From CALMSM01 sp964534095 (GTDB lineage Bacteria; Patescibacteriota; Saccharimonadia; Saccharimonadales; CALMSM01), in contig CAZHPF010000007.1 in NCBI GenBank assembly GCA_964534095.1, positions 1 to 21,003 on the forward strand: a stretch of DNA of 21,003 nt, read 5' to 3'. Positions within the stretch are counted from its first letter, which is position 1, and each line of letters starts with the position of its first letter. Made by a program: the position numbers and the translations under genes. The notes beneath the pieces were generated by a model, which did no database searches, was not told the DNA's origin, and was given only the letters and a program-made list of their open reading frames with translations. Shown here in pieces: positions 1 through 7,649 of this stretch.

Positions 1-1
1 G

Positions 2-721
2 GTTGACCTCGGCACAATGAGTCACGAAACTCCACTATCTATTTTAGTGCGACGACAGGCTACCCAAGACAAGGAGTTATTCAACGCTTTATTCGGAAAC
101 ATTCGGAAACAGCCCACACTTACACAGTACCTGCCAGAGATGTTCTATTTTGAGGAAGTAGATCAGAAGGTAATATGTTCAAGTTTTAGCGGGCTTCCTT
201 TAGTCCGATACGATTTGAATGATCACGGCGGCGTACTACGACTTAAAGATATCCAGAGACAGTATCGCAAGACAGGAAAAGATTTCTCAACGGAATTAGA
301 AAATAGCGGAATTAAAAAGACGCGATGGAATTTACCCTTTGTGTATTTATATGAGCGAAGCGATTTTTCGGTAACGTTTCTGGGCGCGCAAATTTATCCA
401 GACGAAATACGCGCTATCTTCTTTCAGGAAGATTTTCAAGACAAACTCACCGGCAAATTTACTATAGAAGTTATAAATAACAAGCAAATGCAAAGTACAT
501 TAGTGGTTAACGTAGAGTTACGTCGGGGTATGGAGCGTAATCGAGCCATAGCACAACAACTCAAGACAGCCATCAAGCAAACGCTTCTAATGCATAATAG
601 CGAATACGCCAGCTCTCATAAATCTACTGGTAAAAGTGCTGAGCCAAAGATTGTTTTGTGGCCTTACGCGCACGCTCTGCATTTTTCGGGAAACGGTAAA
701 CAAAAGTGGGTGCGTAAGTAA
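2..721 (+). CDS. C-terminal part of an acyl-adenylate-forming ligase (phenylacetate-CoA ligase/PaaK-like), 5'-truncated by the window
   Basis: The frame is open to the first base, so the ATG at 17 is probably internal and the start lies upstream. The visible part resembles the end of the adenylation domain plus the C-terminal cap of PaaK-type AMP-forming ligases. Near residue 62 of the ORF it reads LPLVRYDLNDHGG, matching the family's P-x-x-RY-x-x-x-D-x-G motif. After it comes YERSDFSVTFLGAQIYPDEI, matching the hinge/cap motif R-x-D-x-x-x-x-x-G-x-x-I-x-P-x-E-I. The end looks like an ACT-like cap (VVNVELRRG, then a helix). Such enzymes activate a carboxylic acid as acyl-AMP for transfer to CoA or a carrier; the substrate cannot be read here. 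D-x-G has become N-D-H-G-G, so the family assignment is tentative. It converges on the next gene with 7 bp between the stops. Confidence 0.5.
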   Translation, partial: VDLGTMSHETPLSILVRRQATQDKELFNALFGNIRKQPTLTQYLPEMFYFEEVDQKVICSSFSGLPLVRYDLNDHGGVLRLKDIQRQYRKTGKDFSTELENSGIKKTRWNLPFVYLYERSDFSVTFLGAQIYPDEIRAIFFQEDFQDKLTGKFTIEVINNKQMQSTLVVNVELRRGMERNRAIAQQLKTAIKQTLLMHNSEYASSHKSTGKSAEPKIVLWPYAHALHFSGNGKQKWVRK

Positions 722-728
722 ATGGTTT

Positions 729-1736
729 TTATGCAGTCACCTTGGTGAGTGGCCAACGAGGTGTATGGCGAGCGCGAACAGAAGTCTTGCCCAGTCTTAT
801 GATAGCAATCGGTTCACCCTTCAGGCTGAAGTGAGCAGCTACGTTTGATTTTGTCGAGCTGTCTATTACGGCAGTACCCGCTCCTGTTGTTGCTACTCCC
901 TGTTGTTGCGCACGTATACATATTTGCGCATATAAACGGCCACCATCTAGTAGAGACGAGGGGGTCATGTCTTTAACGGTCACAATAATGAGATTAGCCG
1001 AATTAGTAATTCTGGCAGTATCTTTTTTTGCTTGATCCTTAGAAACATCTACACGCTTGATGATGTGTTTCGCAAGCAGGGAAGGAGGAGTGGGGATGCC
1101 CTGGACAAATCCTGGCATACCGTCGTATTGTCTCGTTATATTGTTGCGCACCCACTTGCTGAGTTCATTACGGAATCCTTTATCGCCGAAAGTGTGGTAG
1201 GTAGCCTTTTGAGTCTCGAGCGCGATAAAGTCAATGTCTTTTCTGTCAGTTAGAATAAAGCTACTTGCGTTTTTTAGGGAACTTTTTGTTACTTGACCAA
1301 GGAGTTTCTCGGGCAGAGGAGTTTTATCATAAAAGGCTCGGTTAGAGACCCGACTAGGAATAGCTTGCAGGAGAGAAGGCTCGCTTGCCGTACGGTTACC
1401 CAAAGAGATTTTTGCTACTAGATTGTCACGGAGTTCATATGTAATGACCAGGTTGTATCCAAATCCCTTTGCTGCAAGTTCAAACGTTTGCAGGCACGCG
1501 CCAAGGCTTACATACGGTTCATTCGCCTGTACTCCAGAATATGGCAGTAATCTTTCCCGGTTAGCATACAGCAGCAAATCCTGTGAAACGGTTTTGAACT
1601 CCCATGGCTGGGTATTATGTCCCGAGGGAGCAAGAATTGCATAACGAGCAAAAAATAGCAGCTTTTTCAGATCGCTCCACTTGTCAGAAAAGCTAGCAGC
1701 GTCTATGTTCCAGGCAGTATAATTTACTTTTGTCAT
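729..1736 (-). CDS. Acg-family nitroreductase-like flavoprotein
   Basis: This 335-aa protein has the FMN-binding signature of the Acg/nitroreductase-like family near its N terminus (ILAPSGHNTQPWEF, residues 34-47). That motif normally contacts the flavin phosphate. A second conserved helix (SLGACLQTFELAAKGFGYN, about residues 77-95) follows. The C terminus has a Gly-rich segment (TTGAGTAV) and PIAIIRLGK, where this family closes the fold. No signal peptide is visible, so it is probably cytoplasmic. Family members are thought to be flavin-dependent oxidoreductases or flavin-sequestering proteins; the true substrate is unknown. The ATG at 1736 opens the frame without an obvious Shine-Dalgarno. 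A TACAAT box on the minus strand at 1768-1763 could be its -10. It is divergent from the histidine kinase and convergent with the ligase fragment. Confidence 0.72.
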   Translation of the reverse strand: MTKVNYTAWNIDAASFSDKWSDLKKLLFFARYAILAPSGHNTQPWEFKTVSQDLLLYANRERLLPYSGVQANEPYVSLGACLQTFELAAKGFGYNLVITYELRDNLVAKISLGNRTASEPSLLQAIPSRVSNRAFYDKTPLPEKLLGQVTKSSLKNASSFILTDRKDIDFIALETQKATYHTFGDKGFRNELSKWVRNNITRQYDGMPGFVQGIPTPPSLLAKHIIKRVDVSKDQAKKDTARITNSANLIIVTVKDMTPSSLLDGGRLYAQICIRAQQQGVATTGAGTAVIDSSTKSNVAAHFSLKGEPIAIIRLGKTSVRARHTPRWPLTKVTA

Positions 1737-1784
1737 TGACAGTATCGCTAATAAGTAACTCTATTGTACTATGTTAGTACGCTA

Positions 1785-3980
1785 ATGTTTACTGCAATTA
1801 TTATCCTATCAGTATTAGCCCAAAGCCTTGTCGCACTGTTTGTATTACAAAAAAATAGAAAAAGTCTCACTAACATATCTTTTTTTCTCCTGTCTGTCTT
1901 CGTAGCAACCTGGGCTACCATTAACTTTATCATCACAAAAAATCCTTTCTCTTCGACACAGCTGGAGTTTTACCGCTTACTGATGGCATCCGTAGTAGTG
2001 CAGAATACGTTTTTCTTTATTTTTTCTCATGTTTATCCTGGCGACCGTTTACAGATTAGAAAGCGCCTTTTAGTTTATTACTTTATTTTGAGCAGTGCTG
2101 TATTTATAGTAGCTCTTTCCCCACTTCTCTTTACTAAGGTAATGTATGGGCAAAGTGGAGCCCGCCCGGTCGGTGGCCCCGGCATGTTAGCGTTTATATT
2201 TCATGCCGGGATTAGTGTATTTTTTGGGTTAAGTTCTATCTATAGAAAGTACAAGAAAGCGCACGGCGTAAAACGTCAACAGTTCCGCATGATTTTATTC
2301 GGTTCGATAATCTTATGGGGTATTGTACCGATTACTAACTTTGTCATATCCATGGCAACTCAGACACTATTTTTTGCACGTATTAGTCCGCTCTATACGC
2401 TCGCCTTTTCCTCAATTATTGCGTATGCGATTGTGGCGCAAAAACTCTTTGACATTCGAGCAGCTGTTGCCCGATCAGTAGCATACTTGCTTTCTCTGGG
2501 TTCACTTGGGCTAGTATACGGCGGTATTATATATTCGGTTGCTACTCTTTTGTCGGGAACGCAGTGGTACACCCAGCACCAACGGATATTTTATATTGGG
2601 CTGGCACTACTTACTTCGCTTATCTATCAACGGTTGGTCAACTTTTTCAACCGCATAACCAATAGAATTTTCTATCAGGACGCCTATGATCCCCAGCTGC
2701 TTATCAGCAACCTGAACAATATTGTCGTAGGCAATATCGATCTGCAACCACTTCTTAAGGGCTGTGCACAACTTATTAAGGACACGCTGAAAGTAGACTT
2801 TTGTACGTTTCTCATCTTGCCTACGGCCGATAGGACGTATCGTACTATCGGTACTACTGTCCACGATAAGTTCAAACATGATATAACTCCTGAAATCGCA
2901 GATCACCTGGGTGAAAGCAAGACCCGGCTTTTTGTAGCTGACGATGCGCACGATATACGCCCTGCCATTGCGAAGTTTCTCTTGTCTGAAGACATAGCAG
3001 TACTGAGCCGCCTGAGTCCTGGAGGGGGCGAGGTAGGACTGCTTGGCTATATGGTCTTAGGAGCTAAAAAGAGCGGAAATCCTTACAATAAACAGGATCT
3101 GGCTATTCTTGAAACCGTTTCCAGTGAACTGGTCATCGCTGCTCAAAACGCTATGCGGTTTGAAGAAATCCAAGGTTTCAACGTCACTCTGCAAGCCAAA
3201 GTTAACCAAGCTACACGTGAACTGCAACATGCCAACGAGAAGCTTGTCACCCTGAACGATACCAAAGACGACTTTATCAGTATGGCATCACATCAGTTAC
3301 GTACCCCATTAACAGCGGTAAAAGGCAATATCAGCATGGTGTTGGACGGCGATTTCGGAAAGGTGCCCAAACCGCTTGACGAGCCTCTAGGGCAAGCCTT
3401 TACCAGCAGTGAGCGCATGGTGGGGCTTATTGCCGATCTGCTGAATGTCTCGCGGCTGCGCACCGGCAAGTTTGCTATACAACCTGTAATCAGTAATCTA
3501 GACACTATTGTGCAAAGCGAACTCAAGCAGTTGCAGGAAAGCGCCCGTGCTCACCACCTGAAGCTTACATATGATCGACCCAAAGACTTTCCGACTCTTA
3601 TGCTTGACGAGATTAAAATCCGCCAAGTCATTATGAATTTTGTTGACAATGCCATCTACTACACTCCGGCGGGTGGCCATATCAAGGTCGCGCTGAAGCA
3701 TTCGTCTAAAGCAATCGAGTTTACTGTCGAAGACGATGGTATCGGGGTGCCGCACCAACTCCAACATCATCTGTTTACCAAGTTTTATCGAGCCAGCAAT
3801 GCCCAAAAAATGCGCCCGGACGGCACTGGTATTGGCCTGTTTATGGCTAAAAAAGTCATCATTGCCAGTGGTGGAAGCCTCATATTCAAAAGCACCGAAG
3901 GCAAGGGGAGTACGTTTGGTTTTGTATTTCCTATTACGAAGCTCAAACCCTCAGGTCATGGTGGCGAAGTACTCACCTAG
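1785..3980 (+). CDS. Membrane-bound sensor histidine kinase (N-terminal 7TM, GAF, HisKA, HATPase_c)
   Basis: This is a transmembrane signalling kinase that autophosphorylates on His and passes phosphate to a response regulator. About 260 N-terminal residues form a run of hydrophobic helices resembling the histidine-kinase N-terminal 7TM region. A GAF-like sensor domain follows (about residues 300-460), then a short coiled coil. The HisKA box is SMASHQLRTPLTAVKGN, with the phospho-acceptor His at residue 503 from this ATG. The ATPase has its N box (FVDNAIYYTP), G1 (VEDDGIGVP) and G2 (GTGIGLFMAKKVI). The ATG at 1785 is preferred; a TTG at 1764 would add 7 residues before the first membrane helix. 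Neither has a Shine-Dalgarno. No response regulator is adjacent, so it is an orphan kinase here. Confidence 0.9.
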   Translation: MFTAIIILSVLAQSLVALFVLQKNRKSLTNISFFLLSVFVATWATINFIITKNPFSSTQLEFYRLLMASVVVQNTFFFIFSHVYPGDRLQIRKRLLVYYFILSSAVFIVALSPLLFTKVMYGQSGARPVGGPGMLAFIFHAGISVFFGLSSIYRKYKKAHGVKRQQFRMILFGSIILWGIVPITNFVISMATQTLFFARISPLYTLAFSSIIAYAIVAQKLFDIRAAVARSVAYLLSLGSLGLVYGGIIYSVATLLSGTQWYTQHQRIFYIGLALLTSLIYQRLVNFFNRITNRIFYQDAYDPQLLISNLNNIVVGNIDLQPLLKGCAQLIKDTLKVDFCTFLILPTADRTYRTIGTTVHDKFKHDITPEIADHLGESKTRLFVADDAHDIRPAIAKFLLSEDIAVLSRLSPGGGEVGLLGYMVLGAKKSGNPYNKQDLAILETVSSELVIAAQNAMRFEEIQGFNVTLQAKVNQATRELQHANEKLVTLNDTKDDFISMASHQLRTPLTAVKGNISMVLDGDFGKVPKPLDEPLGQAFTSSERMVGLIADLLNVSRLRTGKFAIQPVISNLDTIVQSELKQLQESARAHHLKLTYDRPKDFPTLMLDEIKIRQVIMNFVDNAIYYTPAGGHIKVALKHSSKAIEFTVEDDGIGVPHQLQHHLFTKFYRASNAQKMRPDGTGIGLFMAKKVIIASGGSLIFKSTEGKGSTFGFVFPITKLKPSGHGGEVLT

Positions 3981-3985
3981 TCATA

Positions 3986-4021
3986 AGCAAAATATAATTG
4001 ACAAAACCTCTATATTTTGCT
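3986..4021. repeat. Perfect 11-bp inverted repeat straddling a -35 box (candidate operator)
   Basis: AGCAAAATATA at 3986-3996 is the exact reverse complement of TATATTTTGCT at 4011-4021. The 14-nt gap holds the TTGACA of the promoter at 3998-4026, and the right arm fills the spacer up to the first base of the -10. This geometry suits a dimeric repressor or activator site. It could also form an A/T-rich hairpin after the kinase stop codon, but no T-run follows. Confidence 0.55.
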
Positions 4022-4026
4022 ATTAT
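3998..4026 (+). promoter_or_regulatory. Sigma70-type promoter of the disordered surface-block protein
   Basis: TTGACA at 3998-4003, a 17-bp spacer, and TATTAT at 4021-4026. This is a consensus -35 and a 5/6 -10. Expected transcript start is about 4033, giving a leader of roughly 47 nt before the ATG at 4080. Confidence 0.75.
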
Positions 4027-4079
4027 ATGCCTCTGTAGCGTTATGGCAGCAACCATAACAGCTTACAGGGTAAAAATTT

Positions 4080-5711
4080 ATGAGTACAGATAGACGATCA
4101 GCATTCCCTAATCCGTATCCTACAGCTCCTCCCGAGATGGAGCGTATTCTTATAACTGAACCCTTGGCTGCCCAAGACGCCGAAAATCTGGCTCGTGCCG
4201 AGCATATTGCAGCAGAAGTGTTAGAGCTGGCTGGTTTGCAAAATATGCCCGCCGAAGGGAAAAGTGATGAACAGCTACGGCGTGAACGTGATCTTATAGC
4301 TGAGTTGCCCGACGCTGAGCTACAAACTGCCCGCACCCTGTCTGCTGCTGCCGAACCGCTAGAAGCCGAGGCGCAGCAAATCAGCACTGAAATATCCCAG
4401 AGAGAAACCGTTCGTCGCCAAGCTATGTGGCAGGGCTCTACAAATTTAGCATCTATCACCGAGGCTCAAATCGTCGATCTCCGTACCAGGCTAGACGGGG
4501 TAGCAACCGAAGGAGCAGGTTTATTTGCCCAGACCCAGGAAAAGGTTGTGAGAAAACTATACGAAGCCTCTCCCAATGAAGTAACGCTTGACCCTGTTGC
4601 CTTCTGGAGTACGGACGGAACTGCTACCAAATTGCCCGAGGCAATTGTTGAGCGGACACCGTCTGTTATGGATACAGTAGACCCTACACTGGTACGGCGT
4701 GTGGCAGAGCTCGAAGCAACTATCCGTTCTTTAAAGGGCGAAGCCGAAGAACCGGAGCCAGCCACTGCAGACGAAGACCCGTCGCCAACTGGGGCTCCTG
4801 CTGATAGGTCATTACCTGTTGGTGAGCTTTTTGCTGGGGATGACTTTGTAGACGCAACCGATGATGAGACGCAGGTTCCGACCTGGGACTTGCCTGAACC
4901 AACCGGCGGTACTTTAGTTGCTGCAGATACAGACGGGCTCGGTGCAAGCGGTAGTTTTACCGGCCAGCCACGTCCGCAGTTCATGCCTACTTCGCCTCCT
5001 CCGGCACCAGAACCGGAACCGCGACCTGTACGATCTGCACCAGAACCTGACTCTGCGGCACCTGCTCCTGGCGTATTTGACGGTACTATAGATGATGGTT
5101 GGGCAAGCTTTGCTCCAACACTTGACCCAGAAGAAGACCCATGGGCAGCATCCGCCGCTATTGACCCATTTGCCCCTAGTGATGCAGACAGATGGGGCGA
5201 GCCCGACCCTGCCGACTCACTAGGAGACGACGACATTCCTCCGTTCCTCCGAGATGATCCTCCTCTACCAGCAGCGGCCGCTCCGCTCCGTCTTGTAGAG
5301 CCGCAGCCTTCTGTTGAAGGGCAGCCATCCCTGCAGGATCAGATCGCAGCCGCTCAGCGGGACATACAGCAAGCATTCAAAGCAGCTTGGCAGAAGCCGG
5401 AAGGGATAAGTGATTACATAGCATCCCAAGCGTTTAAGGCTGCTAAGGCTGAAGTAGGCCAACTTATTGGCCAGCTTCCTCCTGAAGAACAGGAAGCAGT
5501 AGTCCTAGCCTTTTTCCGAGAACTAGACGACCTCGAAACTGGCCGGTTTGATTGGGGCGATGATGAAGAAAAAGCAAGCAGTACAGTAACTTCTTCTACG
5601 CCAGATCGAAGCCGCCCACCTGTAGTAGCCCGAAGAACCCCGCCCGCCCGCCGTACGCTAAGACCGCGTCGGCCACGACGCCGTGGCGATAGCCTAAGCC
5701 CAAGAGACTAA
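4080..5711 (+). CDS. Hypothetical acidic, proline-rich, largely disordered protein (543 aa)
   Basis: Function not recognised. Three parts are visible. Residues about 15-115 are charged, Ala/Glu/Leu-rich and probably helical or coiled coil (from LAAQDAENLARAEHIAAEV on). Residues about 215-425 are low-complexity Pro/Glu/Asp/Ser/Ala-rich and likely disordered. Residues about 430-500 look like a small folded helical domain (SLQDQIAAAQRDIQQAFKAA, then LPPEEQEAVVLAFFRELDDL). The last 40 residues are strongly basic and Arg/Pro-rich. No signal peptide or TM segment is seen, so it is probably cytoplasmic. Its position immediately upstream of a sortase block suggests an envelope-related role, but that is inference. 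It has its own promoter (3998-4026). Only a weak GGG-type Shine-Dalgarno precedes the ATG. Confidence 0.75.
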   Translation: MSTDRRSAFPNPYPTAPPEMERILITEPLAAQDAENLARAEHIAAEVLELAGLQNMPAEGKSDEQLRRERDLIAELPDAELQTARTLSAAAEPLEAEAQQISTEISQRETVRRQAMWQGSTNLASITEAQIVDLRTRLDGVATEGAGLFAQTQEKVVRKLYEASPNEVTLDPVAFWSTDGTATKLPEAIVERTPSVMDTVDPTLVRRVAELEATIRSLKGEAEEPEPATADEDPSPTGAPADRSLPVGELFAGDDFVDATDDETQVPTWDLPEPTGGTLVAADTDGLGASGSFTGQPRPQFMPTSPPPAPEPEPRPVRSAPEPDSAAPAPGVFDGTIDDGWASFAPTLDPEEDPWAASAAIDPFAPSDADRWGEPDPADSLGDDDIPPFLRDDPPLPAAAAPLRLVEPQPSVEGQPSLQDQIAAAQRDIQQAFKAAWQKPEGISDYIASQAFKAAKAEVGQLIGQLPPEEQEAVVLAFFRELDDLETGRFDWGDDEEKASSTVTSSTPDRSRPPVVARRTPPARRTLRPRRPRRRGDSLSPRD

Positions 5712-5723
5712 GTTATTGACTGA

Positions 5724-5752
5724 TTGACAATCCAAAGTACTTATGATACAAT
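5724..5752 (+). promoter_or_regulatory. Promoter of the sortase gene
   Basis: TTGACA at 5724-5729, 17-bp spacer, and TACAAT at 5747-5752 preceded by TGA, giving an extended -10. A TTG codon inside this -35 opens a longer in-frame ORF. A start there would lie upstream of transcription, so the gene is taken to begin at the ATG at 5805. Confidence 0.8.
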
Positions 5753-5804
5753 AGACAGCGTAATAACGCAGTTTGAGTGGAGAGATAATAAGAAGAGGTT
5801 TCAT

Positions 5805-7004
5805 ATGCCAGAGACAAGCATTGCACCAGAATTGACGATGAAATCTGCTATGCAGGACTTTTATGAAGAGTTCGCGCAATCCGCTTTTCCTGATCTGACA
5901 TATGACGAATTTACGACCAAATATGGTCTGTTCGAGCCGGAACTTCCGGAAGAACCCACCGAGTGGGATGCAGATGCGGAGATGCAACGTCTTATAGCTG
6001 GTGATATTCCTCCTCTGGAAGTAATAGAAACCCCTGTTTCTACTGAGACTGCATCACCTCTGCCGCTTAGTGAGCCAAAGGTAGTCGCTGAGCCTTCTGA
6101 GGCCAAACAGCGTTGGCGAAGGGTTGGCCGAGTAGGGCTGCTTGCAGGAGCTGTTGCGGTAGTGGCTACTGTCGGAATTAGTGTAGGGCTTATAGGAACG
6201 TCTGCGCTACATAGTCAAAGCGAGTCATCGCAAGCAGCTGTGGTTGCCGCACCTATAACGGGGGTTGCTGTTACTGCTGAACCGGCTCCTGCCTCAACCA
6301 CCACTACCACAGAAGTAGCACCTACGACTGAAGCGGTCGCACCGCCATTTCGCCCGGCTGCTGGCGAGCAAAGTGCCGTGTTGCGCTTCGGTGAAGGTAT
6401 GTGTAATGAAGAAATCTCTATCCGGGAAGCTCCTGCAGAATATGGAGTGAACGCCGACGAATCAATCCTTAACACGCTTGAATTGGATCCCACACCGCAA
6501 GCAGGGTGTGAGGCAGGCACCAGCTATGTGGAAGCAGCAAGGGCGAACGGTGGTAAAAACCGTACCCGTGAAGACGGAGGACGGTTTGTTATAGAGGACT
6601 GGAACGCCCTGCCAACGCTGCCTGACGGTTCTCATCCAACCAATCCTGGCCAGCTTCAGCCTATTGCAGAGCGGAGTATGGCAAGTAATATGTTTGGTGA
6701 ATCAGGGGTAGTGTACGTAGACGGACACCGTTCTACCGAGTCAGCTCCATTTGCACTTCTGGACAATAACGCCCCTGGCGACAAGATAGTAGCGGCACGA
6801 GGGGATGGTAAAAACTTTGACTATACAGTTAATAGGGTAGCGTCGATCCCTGTGGGTACTTATCAGCAGGATCTGTTGGCGATAATAGATCAAATTAGAG
6901 CTCAGGCAGGCCACGAAAACGTACTGGTTATTAGTGCGTGCGATCCCTATGGCAGTAAAACCCATCGTGTGGTATTGTTCGCTACTTTGGACGACGAGCG
7001 GTAG
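5805..7004 (+). CDS. Divergent sortase (class E/D-like transpeptidase), membrane-anchored
   Basis: This is a cysteine transpeptidase that would cleave a C-terminal sorting signal and attach the protein to a surface acceptor. Residues 1-100 are acidic and predicted cytoplasmic. A single TM helix follows an Arg-rich stop (about residues 107-131). A Thr/Ala/Pro linker leads to the C-terminal sortase domain. The catalytic triad can be read: His308 in YVDGHRST, Cys379 in VISACDPYG (the family's T-L-x-T-C strand) and Arg388 in THRVVLFATL. PFALLDNNAPGDKIV matches the family's P-F-x-x-L-x-x-L-x-x-G-D-x-I block. At 399 aa it is longer than typical class E sortases because of the N-terminal region. The ATG at 5805 has AGAGG at 5794-5798. 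The downstream LPNTG protein is the obvious substrate. The subclass call is tentative. Confidence 0.8.
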   Translation: MPETSIAPELTMKSAMQDFYEEFAQSAFPDLTYDEFTTKYGLFEPELPEEPTEWDADAEMQRLIAGDIPPLEVIETPVSTETASPLPLSEPKVVAEPSEAKQRWRRVGRVGLLAGAVAVVATVGISVGLIGTSALHSQSESSQAAVVAAPITGVAVTAEPAPASTTTTTEVAPTTEAVAPPFRPAAGEQSAVLRFGEGMCNEEISIREAPAEYGVNADESILNTLELDPTPQAGCEAGTSYVEAARANGGKNRTREDGGRFVIEDWNALPTLPDGSHPTNPGQLQPIAERSMASNMFGESGVVYVDGHRSTESAPFALLDNNAPGDKIVAARGDGKNFDYTVNRVASIPVGTYQQDLLAIIDQIRAQAGHENVLVISACDPYGSKTHRVVLFATLDDER

Positions 7005-7064
7005 TCTTTAAAGCTTATGCTAAACCATAAATAACCATAAAAACCAAAATAAGTATAAAAACTA

Positions 7065-7093
7065 TTGACACGTTGAATCTAGTGTGGTAAAAT
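7065..7093 (+). promoter_or_regulatory. Strong promoter of the Thr-rich/LPNTG gene pair
   Basis: TTGACA at 7065-7070, 17-bp spacer, and TAAAAT at 7088-7093 preceded by TGG, giving an extended -10. An A/T-rich stretch (about 7021-7064) lies upstream like an UP element. The expected leader is about 70 nt. No terminator separates the two genes that follow, so they may share this transcript. Confidence 0.8.
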
Positions 7094-7170
7094 ACAAGTA
7101 TTCGTGTGATTCTCTTTATGACAGAGACGTAAAGGGTGGCACGGTGAACTAAAGTAAGGGAGAAATAATT

Positions 7171-7617
7171 ATGTTTGATCGTGATCGAAGTGCTACTGGC
7201 ACAACCGAACGCCGAAGGGCAGGAGGAGTAATAGTTTTAGCTGCACTCGCAGGCGTATCAGTAGGAACTTACGTAGGTCTTGATTATGTATTTGCTGGAG
7301 CTGAAACACCAGCTGGATGTAGCGTACCGGCAGGCGATGTTTGTCCAGAACCAGGAGAAGGCGAACCAGAGCCTACGCAGCCAGGAAAAGGTGAAGAGAC
7401 AACTACCACAGTAGAAGAAACTACTACAACGACCACCACGACACCGCAAACTACTGAAAGTACAGTGCCTGTCACTTCTACTACTACAACCACTACGGCA
7501 CCCGCACCTACAACCGCGCCGCCCGCACCTACAACGGGGCCGGGGCCCATTGCACCTACCCTTCCGGTAGCTCCTCCAGCAGTGGCTGTGCCTGTGCAAC
7601 CTCAGGAAACTCCATAA
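7171..7617 (+). CDS. Thr/Pro-rich membrane-anchored stalk-like protein (148 aa)
   Basis: A short basic N terminus (RDRSATGTTERRR) precedes one hydrophobic helix at about residues 18-42. The rest would be outside the membrane. It starts with a Cys pair (CSVPAGDVC), followed by a Glu/Pro segment and long Thr runs (TTTTVEETTTTTTTT) that end in a Pro/Ala tail. This composition is typical of extended, possibly O-glycosylated wall-spanning stalks. No LPXTG motif is present, and the frame stops at QPQETP. The start is well supported: AAGGGAGA at 7156-7163 lies 7 nt before the ATG. The LPNTG surface-protein gene begins 32 nt downstream, consistent with one operon. No enzymatic role is visible. Confidence 0.78.
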   Translation: MFDRDRSATGTTERRRAGGVIVLAALAGVSVGTYVGLDYVFAGAETPAGCSVPAGDVCPEPGEGEPEPTQPGKGEETTTTVEETTTTTTTTPQTTESTVPVTSTTTTTTAPAPTTAPPAPTTGPGPIAPTLPVAPPAVAVPVQPQETP

Positions 7618-7649
7618 GTAATATAAGTAAGATATAAGGAAATATGACT

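Noticed and set aside
4466..5236. 256-codon open frame on the minus strand, rich in Ser/Gly
   Set aside because: It mirrors the Pro/Glu-rich codons of the disordered protein on the plus strand, has no promoter or ribosome site, and lies wholly inside that gene.
5724..5804. N-terminal extension of the sortase from a TTG codon (27 extra residues)
   Set aside because: The TTG is the -35 hexamer of a near-consensus promoter, so it is not in the message. The ATG at 5805 has its own AGAGG site.
7381..7560. CRISPR-like or tandem DNA repeats in the Thr-rich gene
   Set aside because: The repetition is at codon level (ACN threonine runs) without regular unit length or spacers.
7258..7599. Minus-strand frames rich in Cys/Arg or Val/Gly opposite the Thr-rich gene
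   Set aside because: These are artefacts of repeated ACT/ACA/ACC threonine codons read backwards; the plus-strand gene has a strong promoter and Shine-Dalgarno.
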